A stretch of 64,000 nucleotides of DNA, from assembly GCF_000176235.1 (NCBI RefSeq), contig NZ_ACZV01000004.1, forward strand, positions 1,054,001 through 1,118,000. The letters are read 5' to 3'. The stretch comes from Vibrio orientalis CIP 102891 = ATCC 33934. Its GTDB lineage: Bacteria; Pseudomonadota; Gammaproteobacteria; Enterobacterales; Vibrionaceae. Below, piece after piece: positions 37,937-46,456 of the stretch; within the stretch, counting starts at the first letter, position 1, and the number at the start of each line of letters is the position of its first letter. Position numbers and translations under genes: made by a program. A model generated the notes under the pieces. It did not search any database and was not told the origin of the DNA. It saw only the letters and a program-made list of their open reading frames with translations.

Positions 37937-38992
37937 ATGGATAGCAATATTCAGTTTTACGAACCGGAAGACGCCTACGGATTTCTTTCCAATTTTTTCC
38001 ATTCTCCAATTAACATCGATGGTCAGACTTGGCCTACAAGTGAGCATTACTACCAAGCACAGAAGTTCGTTGATCCAGAGATCTATGGCCAAATTCAACA
38101 CAGTAAAACGCCAGATCGCGCATTTGAGCTAAGTCGTGAGTTTAAACAAAAAGAACGAACTGACTGGCTCGATATTCGACTCGATGTGATGCGCTTTATC
38201 GTCACAGAAAAGTTTAGCCAGAACCCATTATTGGCGTTTAAATTGATCGAAACTGGCGAGGCAACCCTCACTGAGCATTCACATAAGGATGCTTTTTGGG
38301 GCGATGGGGAAGATGGGCAAGGTAACAATCACCTCGGCAAGATTTTAATGTCTGTGCGTCAACGGTTGCAAAACAGTACCCCTTACAACCTAATTCAATT
38401 TGTTGATAAAGCTAAGCTGCCAACCAAATGGGGCACCTTTGAAATGCACGGTTTTATTGAACGTGAAACAGGTAAAGAACACTTAGCGCTGGTCTACGGT
38501 GATATCTCTTCCGTGGAAGCGCCGTTGATTCGCCTACATTCCGAATGCTTAACCGGTGATGCATTGTTTAGTACTCGTTGTGACTGCGGCTTCCAACTCG
38601 ATAGAGCTCTGCAAAACATCACCGACGAAGGTGCGGGCGTTTTACTCTACTTACGTCAGGAAGGTCGTGGTATTGGGTTGATCAACAAAATTCGAGCTTA
38701 TCACTTGCAAGATAAAGGCGCCGATACCGTTGAGGCCAACGAGCAATTAGGCTTTGCCGCCGACATGAGAGACTACCGATTTTGTCGAGGAATGCTCAGC
38801 TATCTAGGCATCGATACTGTACGCCTGATGACCAATAACCCACGTAAGGTGAAAGCGCTAGAGCAAGCTGAGATTGTTATCCAAGAGCGAGTGCCACTGC
38901 AGGAAGGCATTAATACCAATAACCAGTTCTACCTTGAAACCAAAGCCGCTAAGCTAGGCCATCTTTTTGATCGCCAGTTTATTAAGCAATAA
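37937..38992 (+). CDS. ribA: NADAR N-glycosidase / GTP cyclohydrolase II fusion
   Basis: A 351-residue fusion. Residues 1-150 are a NADAR (YbiA/COG3236) domain: F-L-S-N-F-F near 17, [13 protein letters not shown] near 34 and [15 protein letters not shown] near 120. It removes damaged or surplus early riboflavin intermediates. Residues ~155-351 are GTP cyclohydrolase II: zinc ligands C-x10-C-x-C in [13 protein letters not shown], catalytic [10 protein letters not shown] and N-N-P-R-K. It converts GTP to the pyrimidine precursor of riboflavin. CAGGAG precedes ATG 37937. No riboswitch is visible here, unlike ribB. The fusion itself is known in vibrios. Confidence 0.95.
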   Translation: MDSNIQFYEPEDAYGFLSNFFHSPINIDGQTWPTSEHYYQAQKFVDPEIYGQIQHSKTPDRAFELSREFKQKERTDWLDIRLDVMRFIVTEKFSQNPLLAFKLIETGEATLTEHSHKDAFWGDGEDGQGNNHLGKILMSVRQRLQNSTPYNLIQFVDKAKLPTKWGTFEMHGFIERETGKEHLALVYGDISSVEAPLIRLHSECLTGDALFSTRCDCGFQLDRALQNITDEGAGVLLYLRQEGRGIGLINKIRAYHLQDKGADTVEANEQLGFAADMRDYRFCRGMLSYLGIDTVRLMTNNPRKVKALEQAEIVIQERVPLQEGINTNNQFYLETKAAKLGHLFDRQFIKQ

Positions 38993-39007
38993 AGTCTTTT
39001 GAATAAA

Positions 39008-39034
39008 TGAGAGCCTTGACGATTCAGGCTCTCA
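39008..39034 (+). terminator. Hairpin after ribA
   Basis: TGAGAGCCT (39008-39016) and AGGCTCTCA (39026-39034) form a 9-bp stem shortly after the ribA stop. The T-tail is weak. Confidence 0.6.
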
Positions 39035-39139
39035 TTGCTGCCTAAAACCTGACACAAGCTCACTCTCAGCATTACCAACTATTGACCTATCCCCCAAAAA
39101 ACAGCCCACTGGCACGTTGTTCATTCACATTCTCCGACA

Positions 39140-39156
39140 AAATAGTATATTGAATA
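39140..39156. promoter_or_regulatory. GntR-type operator, site d
   Basis: TAGTATATTGAATACAA, matching TTGTAT-N5-ATACAA in 11 of 12 fixed positions, 32 bp upstream of the gntR-family start codon. Its position implies autoregulation. Confidence 0.7.
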
Positions 39157-39187
39157 CAATATTGAAGACGTACTACTGGAGACTTGG

Positions 39188-39859
39188 ATGTCACAACCTG
39201 TTTTTAAAACTCGAACCCAATTAGTCGAAGAAGCGATTCGAACTAAAATTCTCAAAGGGGAGTTGAAAACTGGTCAGCCTTTGCGCCAAGACGCACTGGC
39301 TAAAGAGTTTAACGTTAGCCGTATCCCCGTTCGCGAAGCCTTAATGCAGCTAGAAGCACAAGGATTGGTCAGCTTTGAAGCTCATAAAGGAGCAACGGTT
39401 ACCGAACTCTCCCCAGACAAGATTGACGAGTTGTTTGAGCTAAGAGCAGTGGTTGAGTGCCACATTTTGGAGCGCGCGATTCAAAAGATGACTGACGAAG
39501 ACCTCGCCAAAGCTAACGCCATTCGCGAACGCTTTGATGACGTGGTAAGTCGAGGTGATGAAGTCGAAGAGTGGAGCAACTACAACTATGAGCTGCATAA
39601 AGCGCTCTACGCTCCTGCTGATATGCCAGAGACCATGGACGTCATCTATAACCTCAACACCAAGTGTGACCGCTATATTCGTATGCAGTTATTGTTTACC
39701 GAAGGCACTGTCAAAGCGGACAAAGAGCACCAAGCGCTACTGGAAATGTGTCAGAATCGTGATATCGAAGGTGCGAAATATATGCTTAAGAAACACATTC
39801 TTGAAGCGGGGGCCGCCATTCGCGATTTGTTGCTAGAACGCCATAACGACCCATCCTAA
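39188..39859 (+). CDS. GntR/FadR-family regulator (FCD domain)
   Basis: A 223-residue regulator. Residues ~8-75 are the GntR winged helix (Q-D-A-L-A-K-E-F-N-V-S-R-I-P-V-R-E-A-L, then G-L-V-S-F-E-A-H-K-G-A). Residues ~85-215 are an all-helical FCD ligand domain with E-L-R-A-V-V-E, Y-N-Y-E-L-H and the metal-type His positions E-H-Q-A-L-L and K-K-H-I. FCD regulators bind small acids or amino-acid metabolites. A copy of the palindrome that marks the hydroxyproline and peptide-uptake units lies directly upstream, so it is the best candidate for the regulator of the whole island, like the GntR-type HypR of Sinorhizobium (recall). It is 13 bp before a second HTH gene. Confidence 0.9.
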   Translation: MSQPVFKTRTQLVEEAIRTKILKGELKTGQPLRQDALAKEFNVSRIPVREALMQLEAQGLVSFEAHKGATVTELSPDKIDELFELRAVVECHILERAIQKMTDEDLAKANAIRERFDDVVSRGDEVEEWSNYNYELHKALYAPADMPETMDVIYNLNTKCDRYIRMQLLFTEGTVKADKEHQALLEMCQNRDIEGAKYMLKKHILEAGAAIRDLLLERHNDPS

Positions 39860-39872
39860 TGGAGTAGCCCGT

Positions 39873-40637
39873 ATGCATATTGGTCCTGAGTTTTTATTAG
39901 CCGCAATTCGCCTTAAGATCAAAGAAGAAGGCTTATGCTACAGTGCTTTGTCTGAGAAAACGGGTATTCCACTCTCTACGATAAAGCGGCATTTGCATAA
40001 CCCTTCCCTTGGGCTAGATAAGATCCTCATCTATACCAATCACCTCAATACGGATCTAAAAGAGCTGTCCGAGATTGCAATTCAAATCCAGCGTGATAAC
40101 GAACAGTTCTTATCTGGTGAGCAAAATGCCTTATTCGTTGAACATCCTTATCTACTCGACTTTATCTACCTTGTTACCTCTTGTAATCTGACTCCTGAAG
40201 AAGTGGCGCAAACGTACCAGCTCTCTGAAACCAGTTTACGCTTTTATCTCAGCATTGCCGAAGTGCTCGGTTACATCGAAAACCTCGGCGACAAAGTGTT
40301 CTACCGCTCAGGGCGTCGCTTCATTATGGAAGAAGGCACCGCCCTAGACACACTGTTTAAGCGCCGATTTGAACAAATTTCGATGGCAGATAACACGCTC
40401 TCTCAGGTTTGCCATGCGCGGGTTAGATTAACACCCGAGCAAAGGTTAAAGCTTGAACAAGAAGTAGATCAGAAAATAGGCGAGATGCATGCGGCCAATA
40501 GCGCTAATGGTACAGGTGAGTTAACGAATGTACTTTTCCGCAATATTCCGGGCCAACAAATCTTTTTTTCTGATGGCCTACCAGAAATCAATGGAGAGCT
40601 TCTCAAACAAGTCTCCGCACGTTTTCGCAGCACCTAG
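39873..40637 (+). CDS. HTH-containing protein of unknown family, cotranscribed with the GntR gene
   Basis: A 254-residue soluble protein. Residues ~12-60 resemble an XRE-like helix-turn-helix (Y-S-A-L-S-E-K-T-G-I-P-L-S-T-I-K-R-H-L). A second helix-turn-helix-like segment lies near 108-130 (T-P-E-E-V-A-Q-T-Y-Q-L-S-E-T-S-L-R-F-Y-L). The rest is helical, with no recognised ligand or enzyme motif. The gene follows the GntR/FadR gene by 13 bp and is followed by a terminator, so the two form a regulatory operon. It may be a co-regulator of the peptide transporter downstream. Confidence 0.7.
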   Translation: MHIGPEFLLAAIRLKIKEEGLCYSALSEKTGIPLSTIKRHLHNPSLGLDKILIYTNHLNTDLKELSEIAIQIQRDNEQFLSGEQNALFVEHPYLLDFIYLVTSCNLTPEEVAQTYQLSETSLRFYLSIAEVLGYIENLGDKVFYRSGRRFIMEEGTALDTLFKRRFEQISMADNTLSQVCHARVRLTPEQRLKLEQEVDQKIGEMHAANSANGTGELTNVLFRNIPGQQIFFSDGLPEINGELLKQVSARFRST

Positions 40638-40652
40638 TCTATTGATAAATAG

Positions 40653-40672
40653 CCGCTGTGATCTGACAGCGG
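40653..40672 (+). terminator. Hairpin after the regulatory operon
   Basis: CCGCTGT (40653-40659) and ACAGCGG (40666-40672) form a stem followed by TTTC, 15 bp after the HTH gene stop. Confidence 0.6.
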
Positions 40673-40781
40673 TTTCAATACATTTGGCTGACTAAATTTT
40701 ATTCAGTCTCAAAAACTAAGACCGCTGGTCTCTGCTTCTGCCACCTTGTTGCAAACATGTTAAATAGTGTTTGTTTGAGCA

Positions 40782-40798
40782 TTTTATACAATATACAT
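40782..40798. promoter_or_regulatory. GntR-type operator, site e
   Basis: TTTTATACAATATACAT, matching TTGTAT-N5-ATACAA in 10 of 12 fixed positions, 112 bp before the peptide-binding protein gene. The weakest of the five copies. Confidence 0.6.
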
Positions 40799-40909
40799 TC
40801 ACCTCATCCCTAGTGGTGAAATGTCGGTTAATACCAAACCGTTCATGGCGTTAACCTCCCCTCCCATTTCGCCATAGGGTCACTCCTATAAGGAAATAAC
40901 GAGGAAGCT

Positions 40910-42520
40910 ATGAAAGCAAAAAAACTGATCGCATTAAGTGCTATTGCTGCGGCATTTATGGCAGGCAATACCATCGCGAAGCCCTACCCGGCAGGAACAC
41001 AACTGGCAGACAAACAAGAAATCGTGCTTAACAACGGCGCTGAGGTCACATCGATTGATCCAGCAAAACAAGCTGCAGAGCCAGCCTTCAACTTAGGTCG
41101 CGACCTATTTGAAGGACTAACGATTCAAGATAAACAAGGTAAAACCATTCCCGGGATTGCTGAAAGTTGGCAGGCTAATGACAACAATACCGTCTACACC
41201 TTCAAACTACGTCAATCACAATGGTCGAATGGTGACCCTCTGACAGCAGAGGATTTTGTCTACAGTTGGAAACGCTTAATCGATCCAGAAACTGCTTCCC
41301 CTTATGCGTGGTTTGCAGCCATTCCTGGCATCAAAAACTCTAACAAAATCATGAAAGGAGAAGCATCAGCTGAGTCATTAGGCGTTCGTGCTATTGACGA
41401 CCATACCTTTGAAGTAACGCTTGAGAAGCCAGTTCCTTTTTTCATCAAACTGCTTAGCCACCCTGTGCTAGCGCCTGTTCACCAAGCGACCATCGAAAAA
41501 CATGGCAACGCATGGACGCAACCACAAAACATCGTCACCAATGGCGCCTTCACCGTTTCAAACTGGAAAGTGAATGAAAAGATGGTGATGGTCAAAAATG
41601 ACAAGTATTGGGATGCGGACAACGTTGTCTTAGAGAAAGTGACTTGGCTACCGATTGGCGATGCAAACGTCGCTCTTAACCGATACCTAGCAGGCGAAAT
41701 TGACCAAGCGCTTTCTATCCCTTCCGCGCAAAAGAACAAATTGCTTAAGAAGTTCCCAGAGCAAGTGGCTGACACCAGTGCCTCGCTTGGCTCAACCTTC
41801 TATTACCTAAATACGGAAAAAGGGCCAACCCAAGACCTTCGTGTACGTCAGGCACTTTCTTACTCGATCGACCGTAACATCATCACTAAGGCAATTGCCA
41901 AAAATGGCGGCATTCCAATGTTCACTCTAGTGCCACCGCAAACCGATGGCTTTAAGACTCACACACCAGAGTTCGCGACTTGGGAGCAAGCTAAACGCAA
42001 CCAACAAGCACAAGCGCTACTCACAGAAGCTGGTTACAACGCATCGAACCCTCTTAAGCTGACGTTTACTGTTCCGACGTTTTCAAAAGACGTGAAAATG
42101 GCAACGGCTATGGCTGGTATGTGGAAAAGCGTGCTAGGTGCACAGATCGAAATCAAACAGCTTGAGCCTAAAGTATTCTATGCATTGAAAGATCCGGGCA
42201 ACATCAGCCGTGGCGGTTGGACTGCTGATTACAATGAAGCATCAACTTGGTTAGACATCTTCGTTTCAACAGGCGAATACAACGACTCCAAGTATGACAA
42301 CCCTGAGTACGATCGCTTAATGGCAGAGTCAAAAAGCCTCAGTGACCCATCAGCAGAGTACATTGCCGCAGAGAAATTGCTTATCGAAGATATGGCTATC
42401 ATCCCTATGTATCGCAATGGTAACGATCAATACCTGATTAAAGCGCACGTAGGTGGCTATGAGCGCACCAACCCAGAATCTTCATACTACCGCAAAAACG
42501 TTTACGTTATGGCCCGTTAA
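40910..42520 (+). CDS. OppA/DppA-type periplasmic peptide-binding protein
   Basis: A 536-residue extracellular family 5 binding protein. Signal peptide of about 23 residues (ends N-T-I-A), then the family start L-N-N-G-A-E-V-T-S-I-D-P-A. Y-T-F-K-L-R, W-S-N-G-D-P-L-T-A-E-D-F-V-Y-S-W and Y-Y-L-N-T are typical of OppA/MppA. It captures oligopeptides in the periplasm. GAGGAAGCT precedes the ATG. First gene of a six-gene operon ending in aminopeptidase P, with a GntR-type site upstream, suggesting that the peptides are Pro/Hyp-rich (inference). A terminator-like hairpin follows it. Confidence 0.92.
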   Translation: MKAKKLIALSAIAAAFMAGNTIAKPYPAGTQLADKQEIVLNNGAEVTSIDPAKQAAEPAFNLGRDLFEGLTIQDKQGKTIPGIAESWQANDNNTVYTFKLRQSQWSNGDPLTAEDFVYSWKRLIDPETASPYAWFAAIPGIKNSNKIMKGEASAESLGVRAIDDHTFEVTLEKPVPFFIKLLSHPVLAPVHQATIEKHGNAWTQPQNIVTNGAFTVSNWKVNEKMVMVKNDKYWDADNVVLEKVTWLPIGDANVALNRYLAGEIDQALSIPSAQKNKLLKKFPEQVADTSASLGSTFYYLNTEKGPTQDLRVRQALSYSIDRNIITKAIAKNGGIPMFTLVPPQTDGFKTHTPEFATWEQAKRNQQAQALLTEAGYNASNPLKLTFTVPTFSKDVKMATAMAGMWKSVLGAQIEIKQLEPKVFYALKDPGNISRGGWTADYNEASTWLDIFVSTGEYNDSKYDNPEYDRLMAESKSLSDPSAEYIAAEKLLIEDMAIIPMYRNGNDQYLIKAHVGGYERTNPESSYYRKNVYVMAR

Positions 42521-42532
42521 TTGGGACGGTTT

Positions 42533-42571
42533 GCCCGCACCTCGAAGTCCTCGTAGGTTGCGGGCTTTTTT
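42533..42571 (+). terminator. Internal terminator/attenuator after the peptide-binding gene
   Basis: GCCCGCA (42533-42539) pairs with TGCGGGC (42559-42565), followed by six T. It lies between the binding-protein gene and the permease genes, so partial read-through would give more binding protein than permease. Confidence 0.8.
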
Positions 42572-42589
42572 CTAAGGAAAGGATAGGTC

Positions 42590-43510
42590 ATGTTGCTGTA
42601 TATTCTTCGCCGCTTGCTGATTGCAGTGCCTACGCTGTTGTTTATCGCGCTAGTCTCATTTTGGCTGATGCACATCGCACCCGGTGGCCCCTTCGATATG
42701 GAGCGCCCAATGCCAGAAGTGGTACGCGCCAATATTGAAGCTAAGTTCCATCTTAACGAACCTTTTATCATTCAGTTTTTTATCTACATTGGTAACTTCA
42801 TTCAAGGCGATTTAGGGCCAAGCTTTGTTTATCAAGATTTTAGTGTTACCGAGTTAGTCAGCCAGTCATGGCCTGTTTCGGCTGTACTTGGCGTGATTTC
42901 ATTTTGTATTTCCGTACCGTTAGGCATGGTACTGGGCACCATTGCTGCACTTAATCGTAATGGCAAGCTCGACTACTTACTGATGTCACTTTCAATGACC
43001 GGCGTAGTGATCCCCGCGTTTGTATTGGCACCTGTATTAGTCACGATCTTCTCTATCCATTTAGGCTGGCTACCTGCTGGTGGCTGGGAAGGTGGCAAGC
43101 TGGCCTTTCTGGTTCTCCCGGTGCTCAGTCTTGCCATTGGTTCAGTCGCGAGTATCGCTCGTGTTATGCGCGGCGCCATGATCGAAACGCTCAATCAACC
43201 CTATATTCGCACAGCCAAAGCCAAAGGCCTTTCCACCAGCTACATATTATTCCATCACGCACTGCGTCCATCTCTGATCCCAATTATTGCCATGCTTGGC
43301 CCAAGCTTTGTTGCCGTGGTGACCGGTTCCGTGATTATCGACATTTTCTTTAGCACAGGCGGAATGGGACAGCATTTTGTCTCTGGCGCGCTTAACCGTG
43401 ACTACGGCTTAGTCATGGGCATTACTTTGATCGTCGCAGCACTAACGATCTTCTTTAACTTGGTGGTCGACATTCTTTATACCGTCATCGACCCGCGCAT
43501 TCGTGTTTAG
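42590..43510 (+). CDS. OppB-type peptide ABC permease
   Basis: A 306-residue inner-membrane permease with about six hydrophobic segments, starting L-L-Y-I-L-R-R-L-L-I-A-V-P as in OppB/DppB. The EAA-type loop R-T-A-K-A-K-G-L-S-T-S-Y-I-L-F-H-H-A-L is near residues 203-221. AAGGAAAGGA precedes ATG 42590. Works with the OppC-type permease 10 bp downstream. Confidence 0.92.
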   Translation: MLLYILRRLLIAVPTLLFIALVSFWLMHIAPGGPFDMERPMPEVVRANIEAKFHLNEPFIIQFFIYIGNFIQGDLGPSFVYQDFSVTELVSQSWPVSAVLGVISFCISVPLGMVLGTIAALNRNGKLDYLLMSLSMTGVVIPAFVLAPVLVTIFSIHLGWLPAGGWEGGKLAFLVLPVLSLAIGSVASIARVMRGAMIETLNQPYIRTAKAKGLSTSYILFHHALRPSLIPIIAMLGPSFVAVVTGSVIIDIFFSTGGMGQHFVSGALNRDYGLVMGITLIVAALTIFFNLVVDILYTVIDPRIRV

Positions 43511-43520
43511 GAGGTAGCGA

Positions 43521-44450
43521 ATGTTAACCAAACAAATTGATGCTAAGGAGCTGGCAGACCAAATGAGCTCCAACATTGAAGCAGTTGAAGGTCGAAGCCT
43601 ATGGCAAGATGCATGGGCGCGATTTCGTAAAAATCGCGCTGCGATGACCTCAATCTATGTCTTAATGTTCATTGTTTTATGCATTGTTTTTGGCCCTCAT
43701 TTGGCTTCTTTCGGTCATGATGAGATTGACTGGAACGTGGTCGCCGATCCTTATGAACTCGGCAAACCATCAATCAGCTCCGGTCACTATTTTGGTACCG
43801 ATGACCTCGGCCAAGATATCTTCGCCCGAACTATGCAAGGTGGCCGGCTCTCTATCATGGTTGGATTTATGGGCGCATTGGTTGCCGTAGTTATTGGTAC
43901 CGCTTGGGGCGCGCTCTCTGGCTACCTTGGCGGCATGGTTGATAGCACCATGATGCGCATTATTGAAGTGCTCGACTCTGTTCCTTTTATGTTCTTGGTG
44001 ATCCTATTTGTCACTCTATTTGGCAACAATATCTATCTCATTTTCGTTGTGATAGGCATGGTCTCTTGGCTTGGCATCGCCCGAGTAGTACGTGGCGTCA
44101 CCTTCAGCATTAAGAAGCGCGAATTCATTGAAGCGGCCCATTCGATTGGGGTCTCTCGACTGACCATTGTTCGTCGCCATGTATTGCCTAACGTACTTGG
44201 CATCGTGATGGTTTACTCGTCGCTGATGGTACCTGGCTTCATCATGTTTGAGTCCTTCCTAAGCTTCTTAGGCCTAGGGGTTCAGCCGCCTGATACTAGC
44301 TGGGGCATTCTAATCGCCGAAGGGGCGAAAACCATTGATGTCGCCCTATGGCAGTTAGTGTTCCCGTCCATCTTTCTTGTCGCCACGCTGTTTTGCTTTA
44401 ACTTTATTGGTGACGGCTTACGTGACGCACTTGATCCGAAAGATCGCTAA
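43521..44450 (+). CDS. OppC-type peptide ABC permease
   Basis: A 309-residue inner-membrane permease. A ~40-residue cytoplasmic N-terminus leads to D-A-W-A-R-F-R-K-N-R-A-A and the first membrane helix, the OppC/DppC pattern; G-T-D-D-L-G-Q-D-I-F-A-R near 95 is the family signature, and the EAA loop E-A-A-H-S-I-G-V-S-R is near 205. GGAGG precedes ATG 43521. Confidence 0.92.
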   Translation: MLTKQIDAKELADQMSSNIEAVEGRSLWQDAWARFRKNRAAMTSIYVLMFIVLCIVFGPHLASFGHDEIDWNVVADPYELGKPSISSGHYFGTDDLGQDIFARTMQGGRLSIMVGFMGALVAVVIGTAWGALSGYLGGMVDSTMMRIIEVLDSVPFMFLVILFVTLFGNNIYLIFVVIGMVSWLGIARVVRGVTFSIKKREFIEAAHSIGVSRLTIVRRHVLPNVLGIVMVYSSLMVPGFIMFESFLSFLGLGVQPPDTSWGILIAEGAKTIDVALWQLVFPSIFLVATLFCFNFIGDGLRDALDPKDR

Positions 44451-44459
44451 GGAGTAGTG

Positions 44460-45449
44460 ATGAGTATTCTTTCAATAAACAATATGAACGTACGCTTTCA
44501 AACCCCTGACGGTTTGGTCCAAGCGGTTAGCGATCTTTCTTACTCAATCAAGCAAGGTGAAACGCTCGGTATTGTCGGCGAGTCTGGTTCAGGCAAAAGC
44601 CAATCGGTGTTCGCGTTGATGGGGTTAACCGCAGACAACGGCGTGGTGACAGGTGAAGCCAATTTCCACGGTGAAAACCTCCTCACAATGTCGAAAAAAC
44701 AGCTCAATCACATTCGCGCCGAGAAGATTGGCATGATCTTCCAAGACCCAATGACCTCGCTTAACCCATTTATGAAAGTCGGTAAGCAGTTGGCAGAAGT
44801 ACTGATGATCCACAAAGGTATGTCGAAGCGAGAAGCAGAAAACGAAGCGATTGCGATGCTTGATGCGGTACGTATTCCCTCTGCGGCGACTCGTATGGCT
44901 CAGTATCCACATGAAATGTCGGGCGGCATGCGCCAACGCGTGATGATTGCCATGGCACTGCTGTGTAAACCAGAGCTGCTTATTGCCGATGAACCCACCA
45001 CTGCCCTTGATGTGACGGTGCAAGCGCAAATCTTAACTTTACTGCGTGAGCTTCAGGCTGAATTTAACACGGCAATTTTGCTGATCACCCACGATATGGG
45101 CGTGGTCGCGGAAATGTGTGACCGAGTCTTAGTCATGTATGGCGGAAGAAAAATGGAAGAGGCCGATACCGATTCAATCTTTGATTCTCCCGCTCACCCG
45201 TATACCCAAGGCTTACTGAAAGCGATTCCTTCTATTACTGAGGATATGGATAGGCTGCCGACCATTCCGGGCAATCCACCAAGTGCATTGATTCACAATA
45301 AAGGCTGTCCGTTTAAAGAGCGTTGTGGGAACTATAGAGCGGAATGCAGTGCAACTGTGCCTCCGTTTCGTTCGCTTTCTCATCGCCAAGGTCTTGCATG
45401 TCATGTCAACGCACCAACGACCATCGCCAATATTGCCCGCTCAGCATAG
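44460..45449 (+). CDS. OppD-type peptide ABC ATPase
   Basis: A 329-residue ATPase. Walker A is G-E-S-G-S-G-K-S near residue 40, signature M-S-G-G-M-R-Q-R-V near 158, Walker B L-L-I-A-D-E-P-T. The C-terminal oligopeptide/dipeptide extension has the Cys segment G-C-P-F-K-E-R-C-G that in OppD/DppD holds an iron-sulfur cluster. ATG 44460 has AAGGAG with 5-nt spacing; the GTG three bases upstream is too close. Confidence 0.93.
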   Translation: MSILSINNMNVRFQTPDGLVQAVSDLSYSIKQGETLGIVGESGSGKSQSVFALMGLTADNGVVTGEANFHGENLLTMSKKQLNHIRAEKIGMIFQDPMTSLNPFMKVGKQLAEVLMIHKGMSKREAENEAIAMLDAVRIPSAATRMAQYPHEMSGGMRQRVMIAMALLCKPELLIADEPTTALDVTVQAQILTLLRELQAEFNTAILLITHDMGVVAEMCDRVLVMYGGRKMEEADTDSIFDSPAHPYTQGLLKAIPSITEDMDRLPTIPGNPPSALIHNKGCPFKERCGNYRAECSATVPPFRSLSHRQGLACHVNAPTTIANIARSA

Positions 45450-45457
45450 GAGGACAT

Positions 45458-46456
45458 ATGACAAAACCAGAAATATTGCTTTCAGCACGCGATCTTAAAG
45501 TCCACTTTGCTATCAACAAGCATATCCTGCCGAGTAAACGTAAAGTGGTTAAAGCGGTCGATGGCATTGACCTAGATGTATACCGTGGTGAAACCCTTGG
45601 TATTGTGGGTGAATCTGGCTGCGGAAAATCAACACTCGCACGTGGTTTATTACGCCTAATCGAGCCCACTGATGGACAATTGCATTGGAAAGGCGAGAAT
45701 ATGCGCGCCCTTGGAAAGCAACAATTAGCCCAGCGCCGCCGTGAGTTCCAAATGGTGTTCCAAGATCCATCCGCTTGTTTAAATCCGCGCCTGACAATTG
45801 CCGAATGCATCGCCGAGCCGTTGCTGACCCATGAACCACAATTGACGCGCAAAGGGGTAGAGGGCCGAGTCATCGCTATGATGGATAAAGTCGGCTTACT
45901 CGCAAGCCAACGTAACCGCTATCCCCATGAATTTTCTGGCGGACAGTGTCAGCGTGTTGGGATCGCTCGCGCACTGATTCTCAAGCCAGATTTAGTCGTG
46001 TGTGATGAGCCTGTCAGCGCGCTGGATGTCTCCATTCAAGCTCAAGTGATCAATCTGCTTGATGACCTTAAACAAGAGATGGGACTAACACTGGTGATGA
46101 TCGCCCACGATCTTAGCGTGGTTCGTCATATCAGTGATCGTGTCATGGTCATGTACTTAGGTAAACCGATGGAAGTAGGACGCTACGACAGAGTCTTCGA
46201 CGATGCGCGGCACCCGTATACCAAAGCGCTGTTGTCTGCGGTACCAATCGCTCATCCAACGTTAGCGCGTAATCGGGATATTCAATTATTGCCGGGAGAT
46301 TTACCTTCACCACTGAATCCACCCAGTGGCTGTGTCTTCCGCACTCGTTGCCCAAGTGCCACAGAGCTATGCGGCGCACAAAAACCAACTAAGAGTGGTC
46401 ACAATGATCACCATATTTTCTGTACACATACTTTGCTAGGAAGCCCACAATTATGA
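45458..46456 (+). CDS. OppF-type peptide ABC ATPase
   Basis: A 332-residue ATPase paired with the OppD-type protein. Walker A G-E-S-G-C-G-K-S-T near 50, signature F-S-G-G-Q-C-Q-R-V-G near 162, Walker B L-V-V-C-D-E-P-V. The C-terminal extension has C-V-F-R-T-R-C-P. AGGAGG precedes ATG 45458; the open frame upstream to 45344 overlaps the previous gene and is not used. It overlaps the aminopeptidase gene by 4 bp. Confidence 0.93.
   Translation: MTKPEILLSARDLKVHFAINKHILPSKRKVVKAVDGIDLDVYRGETLGIVGESGCGKSTLARGLLRLIEPTDGQLHWKGENMRALGKQQLAQRRREFQMVFQDPSACLNPRLTIAECIAEPLLTHEPQLTRKGVEGRVIAMMDKVGLLASQRNRYPHEFSGGQCQRVGIARALILKPDLVVCDEPVSALDVSIQAQVINLLDDLKQEMGLTLVMIAHDLSVVRHISDRVMVMYLGKPMEVGRYDRVFDDARHPYTKALLSAVPIAHPTLARNRDIQLLPGDLPSPLNPPSGCVFRTRCPSATELCGAQKPTKSGHNDHHIFCTHTLLGSPQL

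Noticed and set aside
39114..39130. TGGCACGTTGTT as a sigma-54 promoter for the gntR gene
   Set aside because: The downstream TTGCA element is missing, and a GntR-type operator and AT-rich promoter lie closer to the gene.
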